Origin: an uncultured Bacteroidales bacterium
GTDB taxonomy: Bacteria; Bacteroidota; Bacteroidia; Bacteroidales; WCHB1-69
DNA length: 64,000 nucleotides
Reading direction: 5' to 3'
NCBI GenBank assembly: GCA_934699095.1
Contig: CAKUVI010000006.1
Coordinates: 62,001-126,000 of the forward strand
In this document: in pieces, positions 1 to 8,680 of the stretch
Layout of the letters: each line of letters begins with the position of its first letter
Position numbering within the stretch: the stretch's first letter is position 1
Made by a program: the position numbers and the translations under genes
The notes under the pieces: generated by a model
Databases searched by the model: none
Seen by the model: only the letters and a program-made list of their open reading frames with translations
Told to the model about the DNA's origin: nothing

Positions 1-533
1 CCGAGTCGTATCCTTGGATGAAGTCGAACGAACCGGGGGTGTCAAACGTGATGTCTTCGTATTGGATGGAGGATTCACCCTGGCAGATACCGAGGTTTAT
101 GGTGTCGCGTTGACCTTGCATCACGTTGAGTTTCAGCAGGATGAAAGCGCTGTCGCAGCCCTTGGTCGTGGGAAAGCCGAGCTCGTAGTCGCCCGACTTG
201 TAGAAGAAGTGACCGCTGAAGGTGTATGGCAGGTTGCTGCTGCATATCTTGGCCTCTACAGTGTCGTGAACACTGTAGCTCTTGCCCAATGTGATGTTGT
301 AAACGTTGAGCACGTCCATGTACACTGTCCCTTGCGAGGTCGAATAGTGCGGTATCCTCACAGTCGTGTCGGTGCGGTATGTGACGCCGTTGGCCGGCAA
401 CACCAAACTGTCGCATCCGAAGACCGGATGATATACCGTGTCGGTTGTCTGTGCATTGGCGCCTCCGCACAACGCTGCGAGGACCATTAACAATGCAATA
501 GCTGATAACTTGTTGTATCTCAGTATTTTCATA
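1..533 (-). CDS. Secreted protein with GCDS-type repeats (3' end outside window)
   Basis: An open reverse-strand frame starts at the ATG read from 533 and has no stop before the left edge, so only the first 177 residues are visible. The N-terminus is a typical signal peptide: Met-Lys, a hydrophobic run, then a likely cut after Ala-Asn-Ala at about residue 27. The rest shows the pattern common in large Bacteroidetes surface proteins, a Cys near the start of a unit and a closing Gly-Cys-Asp-Ser followed by alternating hydrophobics (visible as TTKGCDSAFILLKLNV). A second unit begins just before the edge (ICQGES). I infer a cell-surface or T9SS-exported protein. Any sorting domain would lie outside the window, so the function is unknown. 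Confidence 0.75.
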
Positions 534-583
534 ATTATTTTGTAATATAGTGTTACCATATAGAATATCAACATTAAAATGTG

Positions 584-615
584 CAAAAATACATTTTTTG
601 CAAGAATGTGGCAAA
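584..615 (-). promoter_or_regulatory. Bacteroidetes-type promoter of the secreted repeat protein
   Basis: On the reverse strand the -7 box TATTTTTG lies at 584-591 and a TTTG -33 box at 612-615 with a 20-base spacer. This fits the Bacteroidetes housekeeping sigma consensus. It would give a leader of about 45 bases before the ATG at 533. Confidence 0.6.
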
Positions 616-645
616 AAAAAAAATAACGCGTCTGGCAGGTGAAAA

Positions 646-1392
646 TTATTTCGTGTCGAAAATCCTGAATTTGGCGAGATGCCATTTCTGGAGGCGGTAT
701 TGCAACGATGTGGCAAGCACACCGAGACCGTACTTGCAACTGCGCCTGAAGTTTATGGAGGAGGCCTCCGGAAAGTATTTGGTGGGACAGGTCATCTCCC
801 CGATTTCAAAGCCTGCGTGGAATATCTGCGCGATCATCTGGTTGTCGAACACGAAGTCGTCAGAGTTGTTCATGAAAGGCACTTTTCTGAGCACTTCGGA
901 TGAGAATGCGCGGTAGCCTGTGTGATATTCCGAGAGCTTCTCGCCCAGGATGAGGTTCTGCGCAAAAGTGAGGCATCTGTTGAAGAAGTATTTGTAGTAC
1001 GGCATTCCGCCTCTCAGCGCGCCGCCGCCCAAGATCCTCGAACCCAACACCACGGGGTAGAGCCCGTTTGCTATCATGTAGGCCATCGATTCTATAAGCT
1101 TAGGAGTGTATTGGTAGTCGGGGTGCAGCATGACCACGATGTCGGCTCCCAATTCCAGCGCCTTCCGGTAGCAGGTCTTCTGGTTGGCCCCGTAACCCTT
1201 GTTGGTGGCGTGCTTCACTATGGTGCCGATGCCGAGCTCCCTCGCCCTGAGAAGCGTGTCGTCACCGGAGTCATCGTCAACCAGAACCACCTCGTCAACA
1301 ATGTCCAATGGTATCTCCATGTAGGTCTTCTCCAAGGTCTGAGCCGCATTGAAGGCCGGTAATACAACAACAATCTTTTTCCCTTTCAACAT
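646..1392 (-). CDS. Family 2 glycosyltransferase (dolichol-phosphate mannosyltransferase type)
   Basis: This 248-residue cytoplasmic protein is a GT-A fold GT2 enzyme. It starts with a beta strand and PAFNAAQTL, followed by the nucleotide-sugar site VVLVDDDSGDDT near residues 34-45 and the region around HPDYQYTP near 93-100, which occupies the DxD position. The length and lack of membrane segments match polyprenyl-phosphate mannosyl/glucosyl synthases and lipid-linked sugar transferases of about 230-250 residues. The acceptor cannot be read from sequence. The gene stands alone, upstream of the secreted repeat protein on the same strand, with its own -7 box. Donor and product remain inference. 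Confidence 0.85.
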   Translation of the reverse strand: MLKGKKIVVVLPAFNAAQTLEKTYMEIPLDIVDEVVLVDDDSGDDTLLRARELGIGTIVKHATNKGYGANQKTCYRKALELGADIVVMLHPDYQYTPKLIESMAYMIANGLYPVVLGSRILGGGALRGGMPYYKYFFNRCLTFAQNLILGEKLSEYHTGYRAFSSEVLRKVPFMNNSDDFVFDNQMIAQIFHAGFEIGEMTCPTKYFPEASSINFRRSCKYGLGVLATSLQYRLQKWHLAKFRIFDTK

Positions 1393-1412
1393 ACGAAAAA
1401 TGTTTTGCGCCG

Positions 1413-1420
1413 CAAAGGTA
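1413..1420 (-). promoter_or_regulatory. -7 box upstream of the GT2 gene
   Basis: The reverse strand reads TACCTTTG, matching TAnnTTTG, 20 bases before the ATG at 1392. No clear -33 TTG is seen at the usual distance. The leader would be very short. Confidence 0.5.
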
Positions 1421-1490
1421 GGATTTTTTCACCAAACGACATAAAATACCCGGAATTTTCAAAATCTGAACAATAAAACTGAATTTTTAT

Positions 1491-1498
1491 TATTTTTG
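1491..1498 (+). promoter_or_regulatory. -7 box upstream of the TPR protein/secG block
   Basis: TATTTTTG matches TAnnTTTG and lies 46 bases before the ATG at 1545. The sequence around it is AT-rich. A matching -33 box is not clear. Confidence 0.5.
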
Positions 1499-1544
1499 CG
1501 CCTGATTTTCTGAAAGATAGAAAAGCCCTATTATCCCTATTTAG

Positions 1545-2147
1545 ATGGAAAAGTTTTATTTTGCAGATTTCATAAAAGACGACGGAGATGTCAGGGAGAA
1601 CCTGATGCGGCTTCAGAGGAAATACCCGGCCTCGGCTTTCCTTAACATGTTCTGTCTCAGCAGTGCGCCACAACAGAAGACACAGCGCGCAAGGATGTTG
1701 ATGACCATCTTCGACAAAAAGCGTCTCTTGGCCAACAAACTCGAAGTTGAACCTGTGGTCGCACAGCGCGAGGCCCCTTCAATCAATGTCGTGGAACACA
1801 AGAAACACGAAAGCCACGAGCTTAACCCTATTTTTGTTAAACATCCCGTCGCCAACCACGACGACCGCCAGGCTCTCATAGACCAACTCATCGAGAAATT
1901 TTCAAAAGATGCACCGAAAATCATATATTCTCCTGATGTCCATGATGCCGAAGCTGATTACGGCATTGAGAGCTCAAAAGAGGATATGAGTATTGTAAGT
2001 GCTTCGTTAGCAGATGTTTACGCTGAACAGGGCTACTATGAGAGAGCTATTCAAATGTATGAAATATTAAAGTTGCATTTTCCGGAAAAAAATAGTATCT
2101 TTGCCGCCCGAATTGAAGAGTTGCAAAGTAAGGTGTCAAAAGGGTGA
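1545..2147 (+). CDS. Tetratricopeptide-like protein upstream of secG
   Basis: This 200-residue protein has no signal peptide. The middle is polar and charged, probably disordered. The last 45 residues form a recognisable TPR hairpin (ASLADVYAEQGYYERAIQMY followed by a second helix), with the alanine, glycine and tyrosine positions of the repeat. A protein of this type commonly precedes secG in Bacteroidetes. The gene is 80 bases upstream of secG on the same strand. A protein-protein interaction role near the secretion machinery is inference from context; no enzymatic motif is visible. Confidence 0.75.
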   Translation: MEKFYFADFIKDDGDVRENLMRLQRKYPASAFLNMFCLSSAPQQKTQRARMLMTIFDKKRLLANKLEVEPVVAQREAPSINVVEHKKHESHELNPIFVKHPVANHDDRQALIDQLIEKFSKDAPKIIYSPDVHDAEADYGIESSKEDMSIVSASLADVYAEQGYYERAIQMYEILKLHFPEKNSIFAARIEELQSKVSKG

Positions 2148-2227
2148 TTTTGGCATGATATTTGTAAAGAATAATGGTTCGAAAATAAGTAAAAATAATA
2201 ACAATAACTAACTAAAAGAAGTAGAAT

Positions 2228-2515
2228 ATGTTTACATTGTGCGTGGTATTAATCATTTTGGCAAGCATAGTATTGGGATTTGTTGTTCTGATCCAGAATT
2301 CCAAAGGCGGCGGCCTCGCGTCAAATTTTGCATCATCAAACCAAGTCATGGGTGTCCGCAAGACTGCCGACGTGCTTGAAAAGACAACTTGGGGCTTGGC
2401 AGCTGGCATCATGCTGCTCTGTTTCGTATGCGCCTTCATATCAAAGAGCGAATACAACAGCATTCATGGCAACAACACTCAAGTAGAGCAAACAACAGAT
2501 GCTGCCGAAGAATAA
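2228..2515 (+). CDS. secG: Preprotein translocase subunit SecG
   Basis: SecG is the small accessory subunit of the SecYEG protein-export channel in the inner membrane. The 95-residue product has the family plan. TM1 covers residues 2-20, followed by the conserved loop VLIQNSKGGGLASNF near 20-35 and a short region with GVRKTADVLEKTTW. TM2 lies at about 55-75, before a polar acidic tail. Length and topology are normal. It sits between the TPR protein and trigger factor, and a hairpin with a T-run follows the stop, so it probably forms a unit with the upstream gene. Confidence 0.93.
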   Translation: MFTLCVVLIILASIVLGFVVLIQNSKGGGLASNFASSNQVMGVRKTADVLEKTTWGLAAGIMLLCFVCAFISKSEYNSIHGNNTQVEQTTDAAEE

Positions 2516-2543
2516 AATATAGAGATTTTATAGCTGTAAACAT

Positions 2544-2575
2544 GCAACGCCGCCGGTGTTGTGTGTTTTTTTTGT
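2544..2575 (+). terminator. Likely intrinsic terminator after secG
   Basis: GCAACGCC and GGTGTTGT can pair over eight positions (two G-U pairs) around a three-base loop, followed by a run of eight T. It lies in the 81-base gap between secG and tig. Confidence 0.55.
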
Positions 2576-2596
2576 AGATAATTAAATAGTAGTATA

Positions 2597-4054
2597 ATGA
2601 ACGTAAAACACGAAAATGCTCCTGGCCAGATCCAGGAACTCGTCATTGAAATCCAAAAAGCAGATTACGCTGAAAATGTAGAAAAAGCCCTGAAAAAACA
2701 ACGCCGTGAGGCTTCTGTGCCGGGCTTCCGCAAAGGCAACGCCCCGATGGGCATCATCAAAAAAATGTATGAGAAAAACATCCTCGTATATGAGGTTGAC
2801 CGCATTGTCAATGAACAGATCAACAAGTTCTTCGAGGACAACAAGGTCAAATATATCTTCGAACCAATGCCCGTGGAGGAAAAATCCACCGTTGATTTCG
2901 ACAACCCTGAAGATTTTGTGTTTACCTACGAATACGCCCTTCGCCCCGATGTGAAGGTTGACTACAAAGCCATGCCGGCAGTCACCGACTTCACAATCGT
3001 TCCGGCAGAAGAGGAAATCAATGCCTATGTAGGCCAGCTCCGCGAACGCCACGGCAAATATGTTAACCCTGAAGAAGTAGCTGAAAATGACAGCATATCT
3101 GCAGATTACGGCGGCGAAAGAGAAGCATTCTTCTTCATAAGAGATCTCAAGGATGAAGCCAAGAAAGAGTTCATCGGCAAAAAGGTTAATGACAAACTCT
3201 CAGCTGAGATGCGCAAAGCATTCGCAACCGACGCACAGTTCTCTCGCGCTTTCAATGTCGAGATGAAAGACCTCAACGATGACGACCCTTACAAGTATGA
3301 CCTCACTATCAAGCGCATCGGCCGCATTGAACCCGCCGAACTCAACGAGGATTTCTTCAAGACCGCCTTCCCTGACGGCCGCGTTACTTCAGAAGAAGCA
3401 CTTAACAATGAGGCTAAATCCGTTCTTGCCCAGCAATACGTCCCTGACGCAGACCGCCTCTTCATGAACAAGGCCATAGAAACTCTTCTCGACAATGTCA
3501 CAATCGATATCCCTGAGGATTTTGCAAAACGCTATATCAAGGCTGTACAAAAGGACATGTCAGACGAAGAACTTGAAAAGGATTTTGACAAGTTTATCCG
3601 TTCTTTCAAGTGGCAAATACTTGAAAACGAGGTTGTGGAAGGCGAAGATGTACAGGTTAACCGCGCCGATATCGAGGAGTATTTCCGCGACTATTTCGTA
3701 AGGAATTATTTCGGCAACTTCAACGCCGACAGCGTTAAGGATCAGCTCGACAAACTCGTTCAACAGGCTATGGGCAACCAAGAGTATGTAAAGAACGCAT
3801 ACGATATGCTCTACGACCAAAAGCTTATGGGTGTTCTCCGCAAGAAGATGAATATCGAGCACAAAGAGGGCGACTTCAAGGCTTTCATCGATGAGGTATC
3901 ACCTAAAGAGGATAAAAAAGAGACAGAGGCAAAGCCTAAGAAGACCACGAGAAAAAAGGCCGCTCCAAAGGCTGAGGAGAGCACAGAGGAACCTGCAGCC
4001 GAGGAAAAGCCGAAAAAGACAAGAAAAACAACAAAGAAAAACGACAAAGAGTAA
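2597..4054 (+). CDS. tig: Trigger factor with a charged Lys/Glu/Ala-rich tail
   Basis: Trigger factor is the ribosome-associated chaperone for nascent chains. The N-terminal ribosome-binding domain is clear: the signature PGFRKGNAP lies near residues 41-50. The middle domain matches FKBP-type PPIase only weakly: the usual IPGFE segment is not seen and the core is short, so isomerase activity is doubtful. A long helical chaperone domain follows. Residues 437-485 are a tail of alternating acidic and basic blocks with Lys-Lys-Thr and Lys-Pro-Lys motifs, absent from E. coli trigger factor (432 residues). The gene is followed after 2 bases by clpP, forming the classic tig-clpP-clpX unit. Confidence 0.93.
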   Translation: MNVKHENAPGQIQELVIEIQKADYAENVEKALKKQRREASVPGFRKGNAPMGIIKKMYEKNILVYEVDRIVNEQINKFFEDNKVKYIFEPMPVEEKSTVDFDNPEDFVFTYEYALRPDVKVDYKAMPAVTDFTIVPAEEEINAYVGQLRERHGKYVNPEEVAENDSISADYGGEREAFFFIRDLKDEAKKEFIGKKVNDKLSAEMRKAFATDAQFSRAFNVEMKDLNDDDPYKYDLTIKRIGRIEPAELNEDFFKTAFPDGRVTSEEALNNEAKSVLAQQYVPDADRLFMNKAIETLLDNVTIDIPEDFAKRYIKAVQKDMSDEELEKDFDKFIRSFKWQILENEVVEGEDVQVNRADIEEYFRDYFVRNYFGNFNADSVKDQLDKLVQQAMGNQEYVKNAYDMLYDQKLMGVLRKKMNIEHKEGDFKAFIDEVSPKEDKKETEAKPKKTTRKKAAPKAEESTEEPAAEEKPKKTRKTTKKNDKE

Positions 4055-4056
4055 TT

Positions 4057-4731
4057 ATGAGAGACGAATTCAGGAACTATGCGCTCAAACAACACGGCAT
4101 CAGCAGTCTGAAAATGGACCGCTACGTGTCTATGACCCGCAACTATATAACCCCTTACATCATAGAGGAACGCCCAATGAACATCACCCAACTCGACGTG
4201 TTCTCACGTCTGATGAAGGACAGGATCATATTCATGGGTGTGCCGATAGACGATGACGTGGCAAACATCATACAAGCCCAATTGCTTTTCCTTGAATCAC
4301 AGGATTCAGAGCGTGACATCCAGATCTACGTCAACAGTCCTGGCGGTGTTGTTTATGCCGGTCTCGGTATTTATGACACAATGCAGTACATCAAGCCCGA
4401 TGTTTCCACCATCTGCACTGGTATGGCCGCTTCTATGGCGGCGGTGCTCATGTGCGCCGGCACAAAAGGCAAACGCTATGCGCTTCCGCACTCACGCGTC
4501 ATGATCCACCAACCTATGGGCGGTGCCCAGGGACAGGCATCCGATATTGAAATCGAAGCCAAGGAGATACAGAAAATCAAGAAGGAACTCTACGAGATCA
4601 TAGCTTTCCATACAGGCAAAGACTATGACCAGGTTTGGAAAGACAGTGACCGCGATTACTGGATGACTGCAACTGAGGCTAAGGAATATGGTATGATCGA
4701 CCAAGTCCTCAATCGTGAGATGAACAAATAA
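4057..4731 (+). CDS. clpP: ATP-dependent Clp protease proteolytic subunit ClpP
   Basis: ClpP is the serine peptidase that forms the two-ring chamber used by ClpX. The 224-residue protein carries the complete catalytic triad: Ser126 in GMAASMAA, His151 in MIHQPMGG and Asp200 in DRDYW. The 25- and 49-residue spacings equal those of the E. coli enzyme. The N-terminal extension of about 30 residues beyond E. coli is usual for Bacteroidetes and may be a propeptide. The stop shares one base with the clpX start, so translational coupling is expected. Confidence 0.97.
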   Translation: MRDEFRNYALKQHGISSLKMDRYVSMTRNYITPYIIEERPMNITQLDVFSRLMKDRIIFMGVPIDDDVANIIQAQLLFLESQDSERDIQIYVNSPGGVVYAGLGIYDTMQYIKPDVSTICTGMAASMAAVLMCAGTKGKRYALPHSRVMIHQPMGGAQGQASDIEIEAKEIQKIKKELYEIIAFHTGKDYDQVWKDSDRDYWMTATEAKEYGMIDQVLNREMNK

Positions 4732-5969
4732 TGGCGAAAAAAAATAGTACAGACAGAGTCTGCAGTTTCTGCGGACGCGAGATACCCGTTGGCAAATATA
4801 TTGTCGGCGGGTATAATGCTATGATATGCGAGGATTGTATCACCATAGCCAACGACCTTTTAAAAGAATATGATGCCGAGACAAAGAGAAAGTCTCAGAA
4901 GGAATTCAAGGTCAAGCTCCTGAAGCCGAAGGAGATAAAGGCGCGTCTCGATGACTATGTCATCGGTCAGGAGGAGGCTAAAAAGGTGCTTTCCGTGGCT
5001 GTGTATAATCATTATAAGCGTCTGCTCCAAGGTGACGAAAAGGCAGAAGAAGTTGAAATAGAGAAGTCGAATGTGCTTCTGATAGGCGAGACGGGAACAG
5101 GTAAGACATTGTTGGCCAAGACTATAGCCAATCTTCTTGATGTGCCCTTCTGTATAGCTGACGCCACGGTGTTCACACAGGCCGGATATGTCGGAGAGGA
5201 TGTGGAAAGCATTCTCACACGCCTGTTGCAGGCAGCCGACTATGACGTTGCCCGTGCCGAGCGAGGAATTGTTTTCATCGACGAGATTGACAAGATTGCG
5301 CGCAAGGGCTCTGAGAACCCATCCATCACCCGCGATGTTTCCGGTGAGGGCGTGCAACAGTCGTTGCTCAAACTGCTCGAAGGGTCCATGGTGAATGTCC
5401 CTCCGCAAGGCGGTAGAAAACATCCTGAACAGGAGTTCATACAGGTGAACACTAAAAACATCCTGTTTATCGGCAGCGGCGCATTCAACAATCTCTCAAA
5501 CATAATCTGTGAGCGCATGAATACGCACGCTGTGGGCTTTAACACCAAAAATGTGAATTTCAACCCACAGGAAGCCTTGAAATATGTCAGTGCACAGGAC
5601 GTTAAGACCTTCGGGTTGATACCTGAACTCTGCGGCCGCTTCCCGGTCATCACCTCGCTGCAGTCACTCGACCGCGACGCACTTAAGAAGATTCTGGTTG
5701 AGCCAAAAAATGCTCTCCTTCGCCAATATCAACTGCTTTTCAAAATGGATAAGATCAACCTCACATTCACAGACGACTGTATCGACTACATCGTTGACAA
5801 GGCTGTGGAGTTGCAGCTCGGGGCGCGTGGCCTTCGCGCAATCGTGGAGAAGATAATGACCGATGCCATGTTCGAGTTTCCGAGTGACAACAGGAAGAAA
5901 ATCGCGGTTGACAAGAAATATGCTCAGGAACATTTCGAGGATACATTTTTTTCTTTTAAAGACAAATAG
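4731..5969 (+). CDS. clpX: ATP-dependent Clp protease ATP-binding subunit ClpX
   Basis: ClpX is the AAA+ unfoldase that feeds substrates to ClpP. The 412 residues contain the N-terminal zinc-binding domain (Cys11, Cys14, Cys33, Cys36). Walker A GETGTGKT is at 119-126, pore loop GYVGE at 152-156 and Walker B with DEID at 184-187. The RKH pore-2 loop is in GGRKHPEQ, and the ClpP-docking loop reads VGF where many species have IGF. Length is normal. It overlaps clpP by one base and is followed after 5 bases by the dCMP deaminase gene. Confidence 0.97.
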   Translation: MAKKNSTDRVCSFCGREIPVGKYIVGGYNAMICEDCITIANDLLKEYDAETKRKSQKEFKVKLLKPKEIKARLDDYVIGQEEAKKVLSVAVYNHYKRLLQGDEKAEEVEIEKSNVLLIGETGTGKTLLAKTIANLLDVPFCIADATVFTQAGYVGEDVESILTRLLQAADYDVARAERGIVFIDEIDKIARKGSENPSITRDVSGEGVQQSLLKLLEGSMVNVPPQGGRKHPEQEFIQVNTKNILFIGSGAFNNLSNIICERMNTHAVGFNTKNVNFNPQEALKYVSAQDVKTFGLIPELCGRFPVITSLQSLDRDALKKILVEPKNALLRQYQLLFKMDKINLTFTDDCIDYIVDKAVELQLGARGLRAIVEKIMTDAMFEFPSDNRKKIAVDKKYAQEHFEDTFFSFKDK

Positions 5970-5974
5970 ACAAA

Positions 5975-6466
5975 ATGGAAGAGAAGAAATACGTACGTCC
6001 TTCGTGGGATGAATATTTTATGGAAATAGCCGAGACTGTGAGCAAACGCGCCACTTGCGACCGCGGTAGGAGCGGCTGTGTGGTGGTTCGCGACAGACAG
6101 ATACTTGTCACAGGCTATGTGGGCGCCCCTAAAGGCCTGCCGCACTGCGATGAGGTCGGGCATCAGCTTAAACAGATGATCCATGAGGACGGTCATGTGA
6201 CGCAGCACTGCGTGAGAACAGTTCACGCCGAACAAAACGCGATCTGCCAGGCAGCCAAGCTCGGCATCTCGCTAAACGGCGCCACGCTCTACTGCAGAAT
6301 GACCCCTTGCCGCACCTGCGCTATGCTTATCATAAATTGCGGCATCGTGCGAGTTGTGTGCGGAAGCAAATACCACGCCGGAGCAGAATCTGAACAGATG
6401 TTCAAAGACGCCGGCGTCAAATTGGAATTCTTCTCCGACCAAGTTGTAAAATACGAAAACCAATAA
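5975..6466 (+). CDS. Deoxycytidylate (dCMP) deaminase
   Basis: This zinc enzyme converts dCMP to dUMP, a source of dTMP precursor. The 163-residue cytoplasmic protein has the cytidine-deaminase-fold signatures His84-Ala-Glu86 (zinc ligand and proton shuttle) and Pro-Cys112-Arg-Thr-Cys115 (zinc ligands). The family's extra region with GYVGAPKGLPHC lies upstream at about 47-58, as in ComEB/dCMP deaminases rather than CDA or tRNA deaminases. The gene is packed between clpX and the radical SAM gene with gaps of a few bases, so it is probably cotranscribed. Confidence 0.92.
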   Translation: MEEKKYVRPSWDEYFMEIAETVSKRATCDRGRSGCVVVRDRQILVTGYVGAPKGLPHCDEVGHQLKQMIHEDGHVTQHCVRTVHAEQNAICQAAKLGISLNGATLYCRMTPCRTCAMLIINCGIVRVVCGSKYHAGAESEQMFKDAGVKLEFFSDQVVKYENQ

Positions 6467-6468
6467 CT

Positions 6469-7245
6469 ATGTCAACATTTCTTTGGGAATCAATAGCTTT
6501 CGGCCCGATCCACAGTCGCAGGCTCGGGAGTTCTTTGGGCATTAACCTTATGCCTACAGACGAGAAAATATGCACCTTCAACTGCCTTTATTGTGAATGC
6601 GGCTGGACATTGGAGAAAAACCTCAACGCCCGTTCCCCTTATCCGCTGGATGAAGTGCTTGCGGCCATAGAACACAAACTGTCAGACTGCTGCAAAAACG
6701 GGACACCAGTTGACAGCATCACTTTTTCAGGCAACGGAGAACCGACTCTCTACCCGTATTTCGACAAGGTGATAGAGAATCTGCTCGCACTGCGCGACAA
6801 ATATTATCCACAAGCCGTTATCTCCTGCCTCTCTAACGCCACTCAACTCCTGCGTCCGGAGGTTTGCTCCGCACTTAAGAAAATAGAGAACCCGATTCTT
6901 AAACTCGATGCCGGCTCTCAAAAAATGCTCGATATCGTCAATTCTCCCATCGTGCCCGTTGACATTGAGGCCGTGACCGATCAACTCTGTTCGTTTAATG
7001 GGAAATTGGTGATCCAAACCCTTTTCTTTAGCGGTGAGAAGGACGGAATTCCGTTCAACAACGCAGAAGGCGAGGAGTTTGAGAGATGGTATGACCGCAT
7101 CCTCAAAATCAAACCCGAAAGATTGATGATATACTCTTTGGACCGCGAGACGCCAGCCCTCAACCTCCATAAATTCGACAAGGATTTCCTGAACACTATT
7201 GTCGAAAAACTGAAATCAGACGGATTCGACGCGGTGGCCTATTAA
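6469..7245 (+). CDS. Radical SAM protein (COG0731-like)
   Basis: This 258-residue protein has the radical SAM cluster motif CxxxCxxC at Cys35, Cys39 and Cys42, preceded by the family mark FGPIHSRRLGSSLGINL at residues 11-27. This pattern is typical of the COG0731 family related to TYW1, whose substrate in bacteria is unknown. A Gly-rich SAM contact is seen in TFSGNGEPTLYP. No extra Fe-S cluster domain is evident. It starts two bases after the deaminase stop and precedes the SDR fusion gene by 8 bases. I do not assign a reaction. Confidence 0.85.
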   Translation: MSTFLWESIAFGPIHSRRLGSSLGINLMPTDEKICTFNCLYCECGWTLEKNLNARSPYPLDEVLAAIEHKLSDCCKNGTPVDSITFSGNGEPTLYPYFDKVIENLLALRDKYYPQAVISCLSNATQLLRPEVCSALKKIENPILKLDAGSQKMLDIVNSPIVPVDIEAVTDQLCSFNGKLVIQTLFFSGEKDGIPFNNAEGEEFERWYDRILKIKPERLMIYSLDRETPALNLHKFDKDFLNTIVEKLKSDGFDAVAY

Positions 7246-7253
7246 AATATAAT

Positions 7254-8675
7254 ATGGTAAAAAAAGTTTTTTTGACAGGTGCAACCGGATTGATGGGATG
7301 GCAGGGGCTTCAGGAACTGCTGAAGTATCCGGACAAGTACCGTGTCGTTGTCCTCGCCAGAAAAAGCGACAAGAACGTCAAGAAACTCGCTCCCATTTCC
7401 GGCAAGATTGACGTGGTGTGGGGCGATTTGCTGAATTACGACGATGTGCTGCGCGGTGTATCGGGCGCTGATTACGTGCTCCACCTCGGGGGCTTGGTCT
7501 CTCCCGCCGCCGACTATTATCCTGAAAAAACTTTGCACGTGAATGTCAATGCGGCAAAAAATGTGGTTAACGCCGTACTTGCCCAGGATAAACCGGAGAA
7601 CGTGAAGGTTGTCTATATTGGTTCTGTGGCGCAAACTTCCGACAGGCAGGCGCCTGCACATTGGGGGAGGATAGGGGATCCGGTGTCTCCCAGCCAGTTC
7701 GACTACTACGGCGTCAGCAAAATTGTTGCCGAAAGGATCTTTGCCGACTCTGGCCTGCCTAAATGGGTCAGCCTGCGTCAGTCTGGTGTGCTCTATCCCA
7801 AAATCGTGAAGAACTTCGACCCGATAATGTTCCATGTGCCCCTCAAAGGCTGCTTGGAGTGGACTACAATCGAGGATTCTGGAAGACTGTTGGAGCACTT
7901 GTGCCGCGACGAAGTGCCAGACTCTTTTTGGAACCACTTTTATAACATAAGCAGCGGCCCGCAGTACAGGATGACTAACTACGAGTTTGAACGCAGGCTT
8001 CTCGATGCGGCATACTGTCCGCCGCCAGAAAAAATCTTCAACACCAACTGGTTCGTGCTCAAGAATTTCCACGGACACTATTTCCTCGATTCTGACAAAT
8101 TGGACGAAATACTGCATTTCAGAGAGTATTTGTCTCTCGATGAATATTTCAAAAGACTGAAGCATAGCCTGCCATGGTATTTTAAGCTGGCTAAGATTGT
8201 ACCGCCTTCGATTATAAAGGCAGTGTTGGGAAGGCTTGCGAACAAAGAGGATAAGGGCACTCAGTATTGGATCAAGCATAACATGGAAAAAGAAATAAGG
8301 ACATATTATGGCAGTGTTGACAGATACAAGGCGATACCCGACTGGGATGAATTTGATCTTTCGGAATTGCCATCCGCCGACGAGTCTGTTCATGTATCTC
8401 ATGGTTACGATGAAAGCAAGCCTTTGTCGGAACTGAGTCTGCCGGAACTGCGTTCTGCTGCAAAGTTCCGTGGAGGTACTCTTGTGTCGGAGTCCTATTC
8501 GGGAAACCCGGAGGAGAAATTGTTGTGGCGGTGTCACAGAGGGCATCAGTTTGAGGCAACAGTCAAGCTCGTGCTCGAGGGCGGACATTGGTGCCCGGAA
8601 TGCATCACCCCGGAATATGATGCGGATGATCTTGCAGAACATTCTGAGTTCTTCGCTCAGATACACAACAGATAG
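7254..8675 (+). CDS. NAD-dependent epimerase/dehydratase fused to a C-terminal zinc-ribbon
   Basis: The first ~320 residues are an extended short-chain dehydrogenase: dinucleotide motif GATGLMG at 9-15, LHLGG near 76-80, and the active-site Tyr152xxxLys156. The last ~75 residues are a different module. A segment with ELRSAAKFRGG leads into putative zinc ligands Cys427, His431, Cys447 and Cys450 in the arrangement WxCxxGHxF...WCPEC. This resembles DUF4379-like treble-clef zinc-ribbons often found in nucleic-acid-linked proteins. I infer a sugar-nucleotide or lipid oxidoreductase that gained a binding module. It lies between the radical SAM gene and queA, 5 bases before the latter. The substrate is unknown. 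Confidence 0.8.
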   Translation: MVKKVFLTGATGLMGWQGLQELLKYPDKYRVVVLARKSDKNVKKLAPISGKIDVVWGDLLNYDDVLRGVSGADYVLHLGGLVSPAADYYPEKTLHVNVNAAKNVVNAVLAQDKPENVKVVYIGSVAQTSDRQAPAHWGRIGDPVSPSQFDYYGVSKIVAERIFADSGLPKWVSLRQSGVLYPKIVKNFDPIMFHVPLKGCLEWTTIEDSGRLLEHLCRDEVPDSFWNHFYNISSGPQYRMTNYEFERRLLDAAYCPPPEKIFNTNWFVLKNFHGHYFLDSDKLDEILHFREYLSLDEYFKRLKHSLPWYFKLAKIVPPSIIKAVLGRLANKEDKGTQYWIKHNMEKEIRTYYGSVDRYKAIPDWDEFDLSELPSADESVHVSHGYDESKPLSELSLPELRSAAKFRGGTLVSESYSGNPEEKLLWRCHRGHQFEATVKLVLEGGHWCPECITPEYDADDLAEHSEFFAQIHNR

Positions 8676-8680
8676 ACATT

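Noticed and set aside
7242..8666. 474-codon reverse frame opposite the SDR fusion gene
   Set aside because: It mirrors the SDR gene, has no recognisable domain, and its codon pattern follows from the high GC third positions of the real gene.
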